From Lachnospiraceae bacterium (GTDB lineage Bacteria > Bacillota_A > Clostridia > Lachnospirales > Lachnospiraceae), in the NCBI GenBank assembly GCA_004556565.1, contig SFGN01000002.1:65874-129873 (forward strand): DNA of 64,000 nt, given 5' to 3'. This document shows, piece by piece, positions 9,814-18,007 of this stretch (positions are counted from its first letter, which is position 1; each line of letters starts with the position of its first letter). The notes beneath the pieces were generated by a model that was given only the letters and a program-made list of their open reading frames with translations, was not told the DNA's origin and made no database searches. A program made the position numbers and the translations under genes.

Positions 9814-9978
9814 AAAAGAGGCTAGGCTTGGATATAGTTTTAAAGCTTTATGTTTGTGAGCATGGCAGAGCAAAATAGTACTCCTAAACGGTTTGTTATT
9901 TGCCATGTATTTTTAAGGAAGCCGCCGGCGGCAGATTCTGCCGGTATGCAAATATGCGAAAATAATGGAGACAGTATT

Positions 9979-11697
9979 TTGAAGAAAATATTAATTACAG
10001 GAAGCCGTGGGCAGCTTGGCATTGCACTGAATGAGTTCTACGGCCAAAGACAGGATGTTCAGATTGTTAATACAGATGTGGAAGAGCTGAATATTACCGA
10101 CGAAGCGGATGTGATGAAAAAAGTGTCCGATATCCGTCCTGATGTAATCGTGAATTGTGCGGCACATACACAGGTGGATGCCTGCGAGACTGATGAAGAG
10201 AGGGCATACCTTATCAATGCAGAAGGTCCGCGTTTTTTAAGCCTGGCGGCGAATGCCGTGGATGCCGTGCTCGTACACATTTCATCTGATTATGTGTATG
10301 ATGGAAGGAAGAAATCACCGTATGTGGAAGGGGATGCATACAATCCCCAGTCCGTATATGGGAAGACAAAGCTTGTGGGAGAGGAATTTGTCCGGAATAT
10401 AGCAAAAAAATATTTTGTCGTCAGGACGGCCTGGCTGTACGGAGAGGGCAGGAATTTTGTCAACACTATGCTGAAGCTTTCCGAGACGCATGATTCGGTG
10501 CGGGTGGTCTGTGACCAGATCGGAACACCGACCAGTGCAGAAGAGGTGGTCAAAGTCATTGACCTTCTGTGTTCTTCTGATAATTACGGGACTTACCATG
10601 CGACATGCGAAGGAAGCTGCAGTTGGGCTGAATTTACGGAAATGATTTTCCGGCTGTGCGGGAGAGATACGAAGGTGATTCCGGTTACAACGGAGGAATA
10701 TGGCTCGCCGGCAAAAAGACCGGCATATTCGATTCTTGAGAATCGGAAACTGCAGGAAGAGTTCGGGTATCGTATGAAAGACTGGATACCGGCATTTGAG
10801 AAATATTTGACTGACAGAGGATTAAGAAAAAAGGAGACTGGGCATTTCATGATAGGTACGAAGAAAAGAGTTTTGGTAACTGGGGCAAACGGATATATCG
10901 GCAGACATGTGGTGAAATCGCTTCTGGAGATGGGCCATGAGGTGCTTGCATCAGACTTCGTGTTTGATGGGGTAGATGAGAGGGCAAAGTTTGTGGAAAC
11001 TCCGATTTTCAGCGGAGATGCGGATATTTATGAGCAGTTCGGCAAACCGGATGTGTGCATCCATATGGCATGGCGGAATGGGTTCGTCCACAATTCGGAG
11101 ACGCACCTGACAGACCTTCCGAATCATTTTACATTTATTAAAAATATGATTGAAGGCGGGCTTCCACAGCTTGCTGTGATGGGAACTATGCATGAGATCG
11201 GATATTGGGAGGGCGCGATTACCGAAGATACACCGGCCAACCCGCGTTCCCTTTACGGAATTGCCAAAAATGCGCTGCGCCAGATGACATTCCTGCTTGC
11301 GGAAGGAAAAGATGTGAAGATAGACTGGCTGAGAGCATACTACATTCTGGGAGATGATGCGAAGAGCAATTCGATTTTTGCCAAGATTGTCGGCTGGGAA
11401 AAGGAAGGAAAAGAGACATTCCCGTTCACTTCCGGCAAGAATCAGTTTGATTTTATTACCGTGGACGAACTGGCGGATCAGATCGCCGCGGCATCCACAC
11501 AGGATGAGATTGACGGCATCATCAACTGTTGTACAGGTGTGCCGCTTTCTCTCGGTGAGAAAGTAGAGTCCTTTATTAAGGAGAATGGATTTAAAATCCG
11601 CCCGCAATACGGCGCGTTCCCGGACAGGCCTTATGATTCACCGGGAGTCTGGGGAGACGCAGAGAAGATAAAGAAGATTATGTCGAAAGTTCGATAA
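9979..11697 (+). CDS. rfbD: Fused dTDP-4-dehydrorhamnose reductase (RmlD) and NAD-dependent epimerase/dehydratase
   Basis: The TTG at 9979 is preferred: GGAG sits 8 nt upstream and the protein then opens KKILITGSRGQLG, the expected first strand and dinucleotide loop of RmlD. An ATG at 9850 would add 43 non-homologous residues. Residues 1-285 are a complete RmlD with the YGKTK catalytic pair and the RTAWLYG segment; it makes dTDP-L-rhamnose. Residues about 290-572 are a second extended SDR domain with its own TGANGYIG loop and YGIAK catalytic motif, of unknown sugar-nucleotide specificity. The second domain opens with an internal Met (codon at 10,849) preceded by AAGGAG at 10,831, so the gene looks like two ORFs joined in frame. 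RmlB follows 63 bp downstream. Confidence 0.85.
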   Translation: MKKILITGSRGQLGIALNEFYGQRQDVQIVNTDVEELNITDEADVMKKVSDIRPDVIVNCAAHTQVDACETDEERAYLINAEGPRFLSLAANAVDAVLVHISSDYVYDGRKKSPYVEGDAYNPQSVYGKTKLVGEEFVRNIAKKYFVVRTAWLYGEGRNFVNTMLKLSETHDSVRVVCDQIGTPTSAEEVVKVIDLLCSSDNYGTYHATCEGSCSWAEFTEMIFRLCGRDTKVIPVTTEEYGSPAKRPAYSILENRKLQEEFGYRMKDWIPAFEKYLTDRGLRKKETGHFMIGTKKRVLVTGANGYIGRHVVKSLLEMGHEVLASDFVFDGVDERAKFVETPIFSGDADIYEQFGKPDVCIHMAWRNGFVHNSETHLTDLPNHFTFIKNMIEGGLPQLAVMGTMHEIGYWEGAITEDTPANPRSLYGIAKNALRQMTFLLAEGKDVKIDWLRAYYILGDDAKSNSIFAKIVGWEKEGKETFPFTSGKNQFDFITVDELADQIAAASTQDEIDGIINCCTGVPLSLGEKVESFIKENGFKIRPQYGAFPDRPYDSPGVWGDAEKIKKIMSKVR

Positions 11698-11718
11698 ATA
11701 AAACATTTTCATGAAAAA

Positions 11719-11735
11719 TACGGCACTGTGCCGTA
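11719..11735 (+). other. Intercistronic hairpin between rmlD fusion and rmlB
   Basis: TACGGCA and TGCCGTA pair around a CTG loop (7 bp) with no T-run, so this is more likely an mRNA processing or stability hairpin than a terminator. Confidence 0.35.
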
Positions 11736-11760
11736 AATATTAAATTAAAAGGAGACGGAC

Positions 11761-12843
11761 ATGAGAACTTATTTAGTAACCGGAGGAGCAGGATTTATCG
11801 GTTCCAATTATATCCATTATATGTTCAGAAAATATGGTGACACCATCCGCATCATCAATGTGGATAAGCTTACGTATGCTGGAAATCTGGAGAATTTAAA
11901 AGATGTGGAAGACAGGGAAAACTACACATTCGTCAGAGCGGATATCTGTGATGCAGATGCGATTAATAGAATCTTTGAAGAAAATGATATTGACAGGGTC
12001 GTTCATTTTGCGGCAGAAAGCCATGTAGACAGAAGTATTAAGAACCCGGATGTGTTTGTAAAGACAAATGTGCTCGGTACGCTTGTGATGCTGAATGCGG
12101 CTAAGGCGGCATGGGAGCTTCCGGACGGATCATTTAAAGAAGACAAAAAGTTCCTCCATGTTTCTACAGATGAGGTATATGGATCTCTGGAAAATGAAGG
12201 TGAATATTTCTATGAGACAACACCGTATGACCCACACAGCCCGTACTCCGCAAGTAAGGCTTCTTCAGATATGCTTGTGAAGTCTTATATGGATACGTAT
12301 AAATTCCCGGCTAATATTACAAACTGCAGCAATAACTACGGACCGTATCAGTTCCCGGAAAAGCTGATCCCGCTTATTATCAATAATGCATTGCAGGGAA
12401 AGAAGCTCCCGGTTTACGGGGACGGAAAAAATGTCCGTGACTGGCTGTATGTTGAGGATCATGCAAAAGGAATCGACATGGTGCAGGAGAAGGGAAGACT
12501 TTTCGAGACTTACAACATCGGCGGACATAATGAAAAACAGAACATTGAGATTATCCACATTATTCTGGACACCTTACAGGAGATGCTTCCTGAGGGAGAT
12601 CCGAGAAAGGAACTGGTAAGTGAGAATCTGATTACTTATGTCGAAGATCGTAAAGGGCATGACAGGAGATATGCGATTGCGCCTGATAAGATCAAGGCAG
12701 AGGTAGGCTGGGTACCGGATACGATGTTTGAAGAAGGAATCCGCCTGACGATCAAATGGTTCTTTGAAAATGAAGAGTGGATGAAGAATGTTACAAGCGG
12801 AGATTATCAGAAGTACTATGAGGAAATGTACAACGGAAAATAA
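11761..12843 (+). CDS. rfbB: dTDP-glucose 4,6-dehydratase
   Basis: This 360-aa extended SDR catalyses the second step of dTDP-L-rhamnose synthesis, converting dTDP-glucose to the 4-keto-6-deoxy sugar. The NAD-binding TGGAGFIGSN is at residues 7-16, HFAAESHVDRS is present, STDEVYG carries the catalytic Thr-Asp-Glu, and YSASKASSD holds the Tyr-Lys pair. Length is normal for RmlB. AAAAGGAG lies 5 nt upstream. RmlA and RmlC are 10 kb downstream in the same orientation, so all four pathway steps are in the window. Confidence 0.96.
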   Translation: MRTYLVTGGAGFIGSNYIHYMFRKYGDTIRIINVDKLTYAGNLENLKDVEDRENYTFVRADICDADAINRIFEENDIDRVVHFAAESHVDRSIKNPDVFVKTNVLGTLVMLNAAKAAWELPDGSFKEDKKFLHVSTDEVYGSLENEGEYFYETTPYDPHSPYSASKASSDMLVKSYMDTYKFPANITNCSNNYGPYQFPEKLIPLIINNALQGKKLPVYGDGKNVRDWLYVEDHAKGIDMVQEKGRLFETYNIGGHNEKQNIEIIHIILDTLQEMLPEGDPRKELVSENLITYVEDRKGHDRRYAIAPDKIKAEVGWVPDTMFEEGIRLTIKWFFENEEWMKNVTSGDYQKYYEEMYNGK

Positions 12844-13007
12844 TTCGACAGTCGTCCGCAGCGGCGGTGCCGCGGTATTTAGGGTGGATTATACCGGATA
12901 ATATTGATGAGAGATATGACAATTAATTAGGCAGGACGCATATACGTGCCTGCCTGATTTGTTGCCAAAGCATCCGGCGGGTGCTGCCGGCGGCAGGTCC
13001 TGTAGGA
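12844..13007 (+). other. Intergenic spacer with hairpin before the MBOAT gene
   Basis: The 17-nt string starting GGTGGATTATACC (12,883-12,899) recurs at 31,363-31,379. An AGGCAGG/CCTGCCT stem lies at 12,929-12,955 without a clear T-run. No gene is visible here. Confidence 0.4.
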
Positions 13008-13050
13008 TGCTATGCACATGAGAAAAATGTCCGGTGGACATTTTTGGAGT
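13008..13050 (+). repeat. 43-bp hairpin repeat, copy 1
   Basis: This is a diverged copy of the 43-bp family, with stem AAAAATGTCC/GGACATTTTT around GGT. The stem differs from other copies by paired changes that keep complementarity. It ends 13 nt before the MBOAT start codon, so it could influence translation initiation. Confidence 0.8.
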
Positions 13051-13063
13051 TTGGGAGAAAAGA

Positions 13064-14470
13064 ATGGTTTGTTCGAGCAGTATTTTTGTATTTGCGTTTT
13101 TGCCGATTGTAATTCTGGGAAATCTGATTCTGAAACCCTGGAGGGGAGCACAGAACGTATGGCTGGTATTTGCCAGTCTGTTTTTCTATGCCTGGGGTGA
13201 GCCGCGTGTCGTGTTTGTAATGATCGCGTCTACCCTGGTGAATTATGTGTTCGGCCTTCTGGTTGGAAATTTCAGAGAGAATAAACGCATTTCATATCTG
13301 TTGCTTATACTTATGCTTTTGTGCAACCTGTCAGCTTTGTTTGTATTTAAATATATGAATTTTGTGTTTGGAATCGCGGGCATTGATACCGGGGAATGGA
13401 ATATCTCGCTTCCGATCGGAATTTCATTTTACACGTTCCAGGCGATTTCTTATGTTATTGATGTTTACAGGGGGGACGGAGAGGCTCAGAAAAATCCGTT
13501 GAACGTTGCATTGTATATTGCATTTTTTCCGCAGCTTGTGGCAGGTCCGATTGTACGTTACCGTACAATTGAAGAACAAATCCGGACAAGAAAGGAAACC
13601 GCTGCAGATTTTTCGGCAGGAGTACAGCGTTTTATCCTTGGACTCTCCAAAAAGCTGATTCTCGCAAATTCTTTCGCACCTGTGGCGGATTATATGTTCG
13701 GACATACGGACGGGCTGTCCACTGCTTCTGCATGGATCGGTGCGATCTGCTATACATTACAGATATATTTTGACTTTTCCGGCTATTCGGACATGGCAAT
13801 CGGAATGGGCAGGATGTTTGGGTTTCATTTCCTGGAAAATTTTGATTATCCGTACATATCGGCAACAGTGACGGAGTTCTGGCGGAGATGGCATATATCA
13901 CTTGGTACCTGGTTCCGGGATTATATTTATTTTCCCCTTGGAGGCTCACGCGTAAAAAAGAAGTCAAGGCTTCTGTTTAATTTATTTGTAGTGTGGACAC
14001 TGACTGGCATCTGGCACGGAGCGAACTGGACGTTTCTTTTCTGGGGCTGGTGGTATTTCATCATACTGGCGGTGGAAAAGCTCACAAAACTTCCGAAATG
14101 GATAGAGCATACGGCGTGGAAAATCCCTTATACGGTATTCACTATGTTTTGTGTCATACTGGGATGGGTTTTATTCCGTGCGGACTCTCTTTCACAGGCA
14201 GTCTGCTATATCGGGAAAATGCTGCTTCCGGCAGGTAAAATCGTGGATAACCTCTCTGTTTTTTTCCTGAAGGATCTGTGGATTCTGCTCGCTGTGGGTA
14301 TTTTGTGCAGCACACCGGTTTTCAAAAATCTCGGAAAGAAGCTGGAGAATACAAGGCTTGCAGTTCCGGCTGAACTGACGAAAGCGCTGGGCTATCTGGT
14401 ACTGTTTGCGTTCTGCGTGGGATTTATGGTGAACAGCTCTTATAATCCGTTTATATATTTCAACTTCTAA
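13064..14470 (+). CDS. MBOAT family O-acyltransferase (AlgI/DltB-like)
   Basis: The start is set at ATG 13,064, where GGGAG lies 6 nt upstream and the sequence MVCSSSIFVFAFLPI matches the usual AlgI-type N-terminus; a GTG at 13,034 lies inside the hairpin repeat. The 468-aa polytopic protein carries the MBOAT hallmarks: EFWRRWHISLGTWFRDYIYFPLGGSR and the catalytic His of LTGIWHGANW. Such proteins move acyl groups across the membrane onto exported glycans with an SGNH/DHHW-type partner, which is encoded immediately downstream (18-bp gap). Alginate-style acetylation of the locus polysaccharide is the inferred role. Confidence 0.92.
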   Translation: MVCSSSIFVFAFLPIVILGNLILKPWRGAQNVWLVFASLFFYAWGEPRVVFVMIASTLVNYVFGLLVGNFRENKRISYLLLILMLLCNLSALFVFKYMNFVFGIAGIDTGEWNISLPIGISFYTFQAISYVIDVYRGDGEAQKNPLNVALYIAFFPQLVAGPIVRYRTIEEQIRTRKETAADFSAGVQRFILGLSKKLILANSFAPVADYMFGHTDGLSTASAWIGAICYTLQIYFDFSGYSDMAIGMGRMFGFHFLENFDYPYISATVTEFWRRWHISLGTWFRDYIYFPLGGSRVKKKSRLLFNLFVVWTLTGIWHGANWTFLFWGWWYFIILAVEKLTKLPKWIEHTAWKIPYTVFTMFCVILGWVLFRADSLSQAVCYIGKMLLPAGKIVDNLSVFFLKDLWILLAVGILCSTPVFKNLGKKLENTRLAVPAELTKALGYLVLFAFCVGFMVNSSYNPFIYFNF

Positions 14471-14488
14471 AATACGAAAGGCACACTT

Positions 14489-15688
14489 ATGAAGAAGAAA
14501 CTATCTTATCTTACTTCTATCGGTTTTCTGGCGGGAATATTCATTATTGGTTTTTTGAACTTGAAAACACTTTTGCCCCGGATAAAAGAGACAGTCCAAA
14601 GTGATACGGAATATTTTGCTGAGGGCGGAGCCCGGCTGGAGGAGGATTACCGGGTCGGATTCCTTGACAGAAATAAATGGATTGACTTATACGGGCTTTC
14701 CCAGAAACTGCTTGGCAGGGAAATCATCGGCGATATGGATTTTGTCCGAACGGAAAACGGTCTGATGGATTATGTGACGAAAGACACGGATGTCCTGCCG
14801 TTTGCAAATGAAATGGCAGAATTGAAATCGATTCTTGATGGGAAAGGAATCCCCCTGTTGTATATTCAGATGCCGGCAAGGGAAGAGCCGGGAGGAACTG
14901 ACCCTGAAGAGCTTTTGAAAGTACGAAAGTATTACCGTACGATCCGGGAAGTGACTGACCGGGCGGGAATTGTCTGCATGGATGAGACAGAGATCCTGGC
15001 AGGGGAAGCTGCCCCTTCAACGGCAGAATTCTTTTTTAAGACGGATATCCATACGACTACCGAGGCAGAAATCTGGATGGCGGGAAAGATAGCAGATAAA
15101 TTGCAGGAGCTTTATCAGATTGAAATATCCGGAGTGATTCAGCCGGAAGATGAACGTTTTTACGTACATTCCCATAAATTCCTCGGAAACCTGGCTCAGT
15201 CGGCCGGTATTTATTATAACGGTGTTGATACTTTTGAAGAGTACCTTCCCAGATGGGAAACCAGTTTCAGGATGTATGACCTGAACGGGCAGTGGGAGCA
15301 GACCGGCAGTTTTGAAGAAGTATTGATGAATGGTTATGACGGACAGCTTGAGCTAAGCGGTGAGAATGAAATTTACACCTATTGGATTACAAATTATCTG
15401 AAATATGGCTATCCGGCGTACCGGATAGAAAATCTGAATTCTGACGGCCCTGAGCTTTTGGTTATCTGTGATTCCCTGTGTTATCGTACTTTGTCCTATC
15501 TGGCACTGTCCTGCAAGAGCATTACGGTGATAGATCCCCGGTTCTATCCCGGGGGAGAGGATAATAATATGGTGGAACTGGCACTGAAGGATCGGACGTA
15601 TGATGCGGCAATGTACTTGCACGGCACGTTTTATACGACAAAATACTCCATGTTTGGGGAATGGTCACTGGAAGAAAAGAAAGAATAG
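14489..15688 (+). CDS. DHHW/AlgJ-like acylation partner protein
   Basis: The 399-aa protein has one N-terminal membrane anchor (about residues 7-28) and an extracytoplasmic domain. The segment KTDIHTTTEAEIWMAGKI corresponds to the DHHW-family D-x-H-W-T block, with the Trp position replaced by Thr. LLVICDSLCYRTL is the SGNH-like Asp-Ser element, and ITVIDPRFY is the characteristic late strand. It probably completes transfer of the acyl group from the MBOAT protein to the polysaccharide. The Shine-Dalgarno (AAAGG) is modest, and translational coupling to the upstream gene is likely. Confidence 0.8.
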   Translation: MKKKLSYLTSIGFLAGIFIIGFLNLKTLLPRIKETVQSDTEYFAEGGARLEEDYRVGFLDRNKWIDLYGLSQKLLGREIIGDMDFVRTENGLMDYVTKDTDVLPFANEMAELKSILDGKGIPLLYIQMPAREEPGGTDPEELLKVRKYYRTIREVTDRAGIVCMDETEILAGEAAPSTAEFFFKTDIHTTTEAEIWMAGKIADKLQELYQIEISGVIQPEDERFYVHSHKFLGNLAQSAGIYYNGVDTFEEYLPRWETSFRMYDLNGQWEQTGSFEEVLMNGYDGQLELSGENEIYTYWITNYLKYGYPAYRIENLNSDGPELLVICDSLCYRTLSYLALSCKSITVIDPRFYPGGEDNNMVELALKDRTYDAAMYLHGTFYTTKYSMFGEWSLEEKKE

Positions 15689-15691
15689 GGG

Positions 15692-15721
15692 TTACAGCTC
15701 TGCTGTAATGGGTGTTTTTTT
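15692..15721 (+). terminator. Weak intrinsic terminator after DHHW gene
   Basis: TTACAGC/GCTGTAA stem with a TCT loop, followed within a few bases by a run of seven T. Confidence 0.5.
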
Positions 15722-15819
15722 GTCAACGTCCGGTCACACAGACAACGGTTGACAAACAACAGGGTAATAGCTAAAATGGATGAAGATTATATGGAAGATT
15801 AAAAGGGAGAGAACTGGCG

Positions 15820-17769
15820 ATGGTGATTGACAGTACAAATGCAAAGCGTTTGGCGATTTATTTTTTTTATGATAAACGAGGAATTGTAGACAGATATGTT
15901 CCGTATTTTCTTGAAGATCTGAGGCAAAACGTATCTGAGATTTTTGTCGTATGTAACGGGAAATTAATGCCGGAAGGACGGGAAAAGCTGGAAGAATACG
16001 GAACCGTCATGGTGCGGGAGAATAAAGGGTTTGATGTGTGGGCATATAAAACAGCACTGGAAACCTATGGATGGGAAAAGCTTAAAGAATATGACGAAGT
16101 AATCATGCTCAACAATACCATCATGGGTCCGGTATATCCATTTAAAGAAACATTTGCCAAAATGGACAAGACAGACGTGGACTTCTGGGGGCTGACAGAG
16201 TATTTCAAGATTAAAGGCGACCCGTTCGGCTATTCTCCTTACGGCTATCTTCCTGACCACATCCAGTCACACTGGATTGCCTGCAGAAGAAGCCTTGTCG
16301 GCAGCCGGGATTTTCAGGAATACTGGGAAAACATGCCGATGATTGAAGATTATGCCCAGGCAGTCGGAAAGCATGAATCGATTTTTACGAAGACATTTGA
16401 AGATAAAGGATATAAATGGACCGTATCTGTGGAATGTGAAGATCTGCGCGGATATAGCGGCTACCCTCTGATGATGTGTCCGAAGAAGCTTCTGGCTGAA
16501 CGTCGTTGTCCGATTTTTAAAAAACGCAGCTTTTTCCACATGGAGTCAGATTATCTGAGGAATACGGCCGGAGAGCAGACAAGCGAATTATTTGAATATC
16601 TGGACAATGAAACGGATTATGATGTGGATTTTATCTGGGAGACAATTCTGAAAGACTATCATCAGTATGATATCATGAAGAATCTGAACCTGACCTACAT
16701 TTTACCGACCAACCAGTATAACAAAGAAGTGCTGAAAGAGCAGATGAAGAAAAATAAAGTGGCCCTTGTGATGCATCTTTATTTTGAAGATCTGCTTGAA
16801 GAGTCGTACCATTATGTCTCATCTATGCCGGAAGAGGCGGATATCTATCTGACGACAGACACAGAGGAGAAGAAGAAAGCGATAGAAAAAGTATTTGCGG
16901 GTCTGAAATGCAACAAGCTTGAAGTACGTGTCATTCAGAACCGTGGACGCGATGTGAGCAGCCTGCTTGTGGGCGTGAAGGATGTCATTATGGATTATGA
17001 TATCGCATGCTTTGCACACGACAAGAAGACAGCGCAGATCAAACCGGGGACGATAGGGGCATCATTTGCCTATAAATGCTATGAAAATACACTTTCAAAC
17101 CGGGCATATGTGGCAAATGTCATCAATACCTTTGCAACAAATCCGCGCCTGGGACTTTTGTGCCCGCCGGAGCCGAACCACAGCAGATTTTTTATTACGC
17201 TCGGATTTGAGTGGGGGCCGAATTATAATGTGACGGAACAGCTTGCAAAAGATCTTGGCCTGACTGTTCCGATGAGTCCGTATATCCCTCCGGTCGCACC
17301 GCTTGGGACTATGTTCTGGTTCCGTCCTGAGGCAATGAAGCCTCTGTACGCGAAAGACTGGGAATATGAAGATTTTCCGCCGGAGCCGAACAAAATTGAC
17401 GGGACGCTTTTACATGCGATTGAACGTATTTATCCGTTTGTTGTGCAGGAGTCAGGTTATTATCCTGCATTCGGCATGACGGATAGATTCGGTGCAATTG
17501 AATTCAACAACCTGCATTATTATGTGAAAGAATATAACCGGGTTCTCGGAAGCAACGGACTCGGACCGTACCATGATGAAATGGTGAGCAAACTGAATCA
17601 GATTCTTACAACCCGCGGTTCCTTTAAAGCAGTGCTTAAGCTGCGGATTAAAGAAGGACTGAAACGGCATCTCCCTAAGAAACTGTACAAATCACTGAAA
17701 AAGAAATGGAAAATATTCAGAGGATATGAGGGTGCAGAGGATATCACGGTAGCGGGTGAAGATGATTAA
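15820..17769 (+). CDS. rgpF: Rhamnan synthesis protein F family glycosyltransferase (RgpF), intact copy
   Basis: The 649-aa protein has the two-part RgpF layout. The first half has NKGFDVWAYK and NNTIMGPVYP blocks around residues 67-110; the second half has NRGRDVSSLLVG and the AHDKK motif around residues 380-405, followed by NPRLGLLCPPEPNH. RgpF enzymes build rhamnose-glucose cell-wall polysaccharides in streptococci and related SCWPs in other Firmicutes, using dTDP-rhamnose made by the rml genes here. The C-terminus (from about 600) is strongly basic, compatible with membrane association. AAAGGGAGAG precedes the ATG. A paralogue follows after a strong terminator. Confidence 0.9.
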   Translation: MVIDSTNAKRLAIYFFYDKRGIVDRYVPYFLEDLRQNVSEIFVVCNGKLMPEGREKLEEYGTVMVRENKGFDVWAYKTALETYGWEKLKEYDEVIMLNNTIMGPVYPFKETFAKMDKTDVDFWGLTEYFKIKGDPFGYSPYGYLPDHIQSHWIACRRSLVGSRDFQEYWENMPMIEDYAQAVGKHESIFTKTFEDKGYKWTVSVECEDLRGYSGYPLMMCPKKLLAERRCPIFKKRSFFHMESDYLRNTAGEQTSELFEYLDNETDYDVDFIWETILKDYHQYDIMKNLNLTYILPTNQYNKEVLKEQMKKNKVALVMHLYFEDLLEESYHYVSSMPEEADIYLTTDTEEKKKAIEKVFAGLKCNKLEVRVIQNRGRDVSSLLVGVKDVIMDYDIACFAHDKKTAQIKPGTIGASFAYKCYENTLSNRAYVANVINTFATNPRLGLLCPPEPNHSRFFITLGFEWGPNYNVTEQLAKDLGLTVPMSPYIPPVAPLGTMFWFRPEAMKPLYAKDWEYEDFPPEPNKIDGTLLHAIERIYPFVVQESGYYPAFGMTDRFGAIEFNNLHYYVKEYNRVLGSNGLGPYHDEMVSKLNQILTTRGSFKAVLKLRIKEGLKRHLPKKLYKSLKKKWKIFRGYEGAEDITVAGEDD

Positions 17770-17793
17770 AAGAATTAGTTATATATGAAAAAC

Positions 17794-17849
17794 AAAACCC
17801 CGGTGTTGTCTGCCCATCCGGCAGGCAGCATCAGGGGTTTTGTTTTTTT
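17794..17849 (+). terminator. Strong intrinsic terminator between the two rgpF genes
   Basis: A long stem from AAAACCCC to GGGGTTTT, with an inner TCTGCC/GGCAGG part, is followed by TTTTGTTTTTTTA. Confidence 0.9.
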
Positions 17850-17943
17850 AAAATATCTGTACTATAAATAATTGTGCATGAAAAATGTGTCAATGCTGTC
17901 CGGCATAAACATTAACTCTGATAATTGAAAGTTTTAAAAAGCA

Positions 17944-17972
17944 TTGGATAAATGTTGTGTATATGGTATAAT
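17944..17972 (+). promoter_or_regulatory. Extended -10 promoter of second rgpF-like gene
   Basis: TTGGAT (17,944-17,949), 17-bp spacer, TGG-TATAAT (TATAAT at 17,967-17,972). The 13-mer TTGGATAAATGTT recurs in the promoter before rmlA. Confidence 0.7.
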
Positions 17973-18007
17973 TTACAGAATGAGAGTGGTATTGGCGGGA
18001 GGAAGAT

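Noticed and set aside
9850..9978. ATG 9850 as start of the RmlD fusion
   Set aside because: Adds 43 residues ahead of the first strand of the Rossmann fold; TTG 9979 has a well-spaced GGAG.
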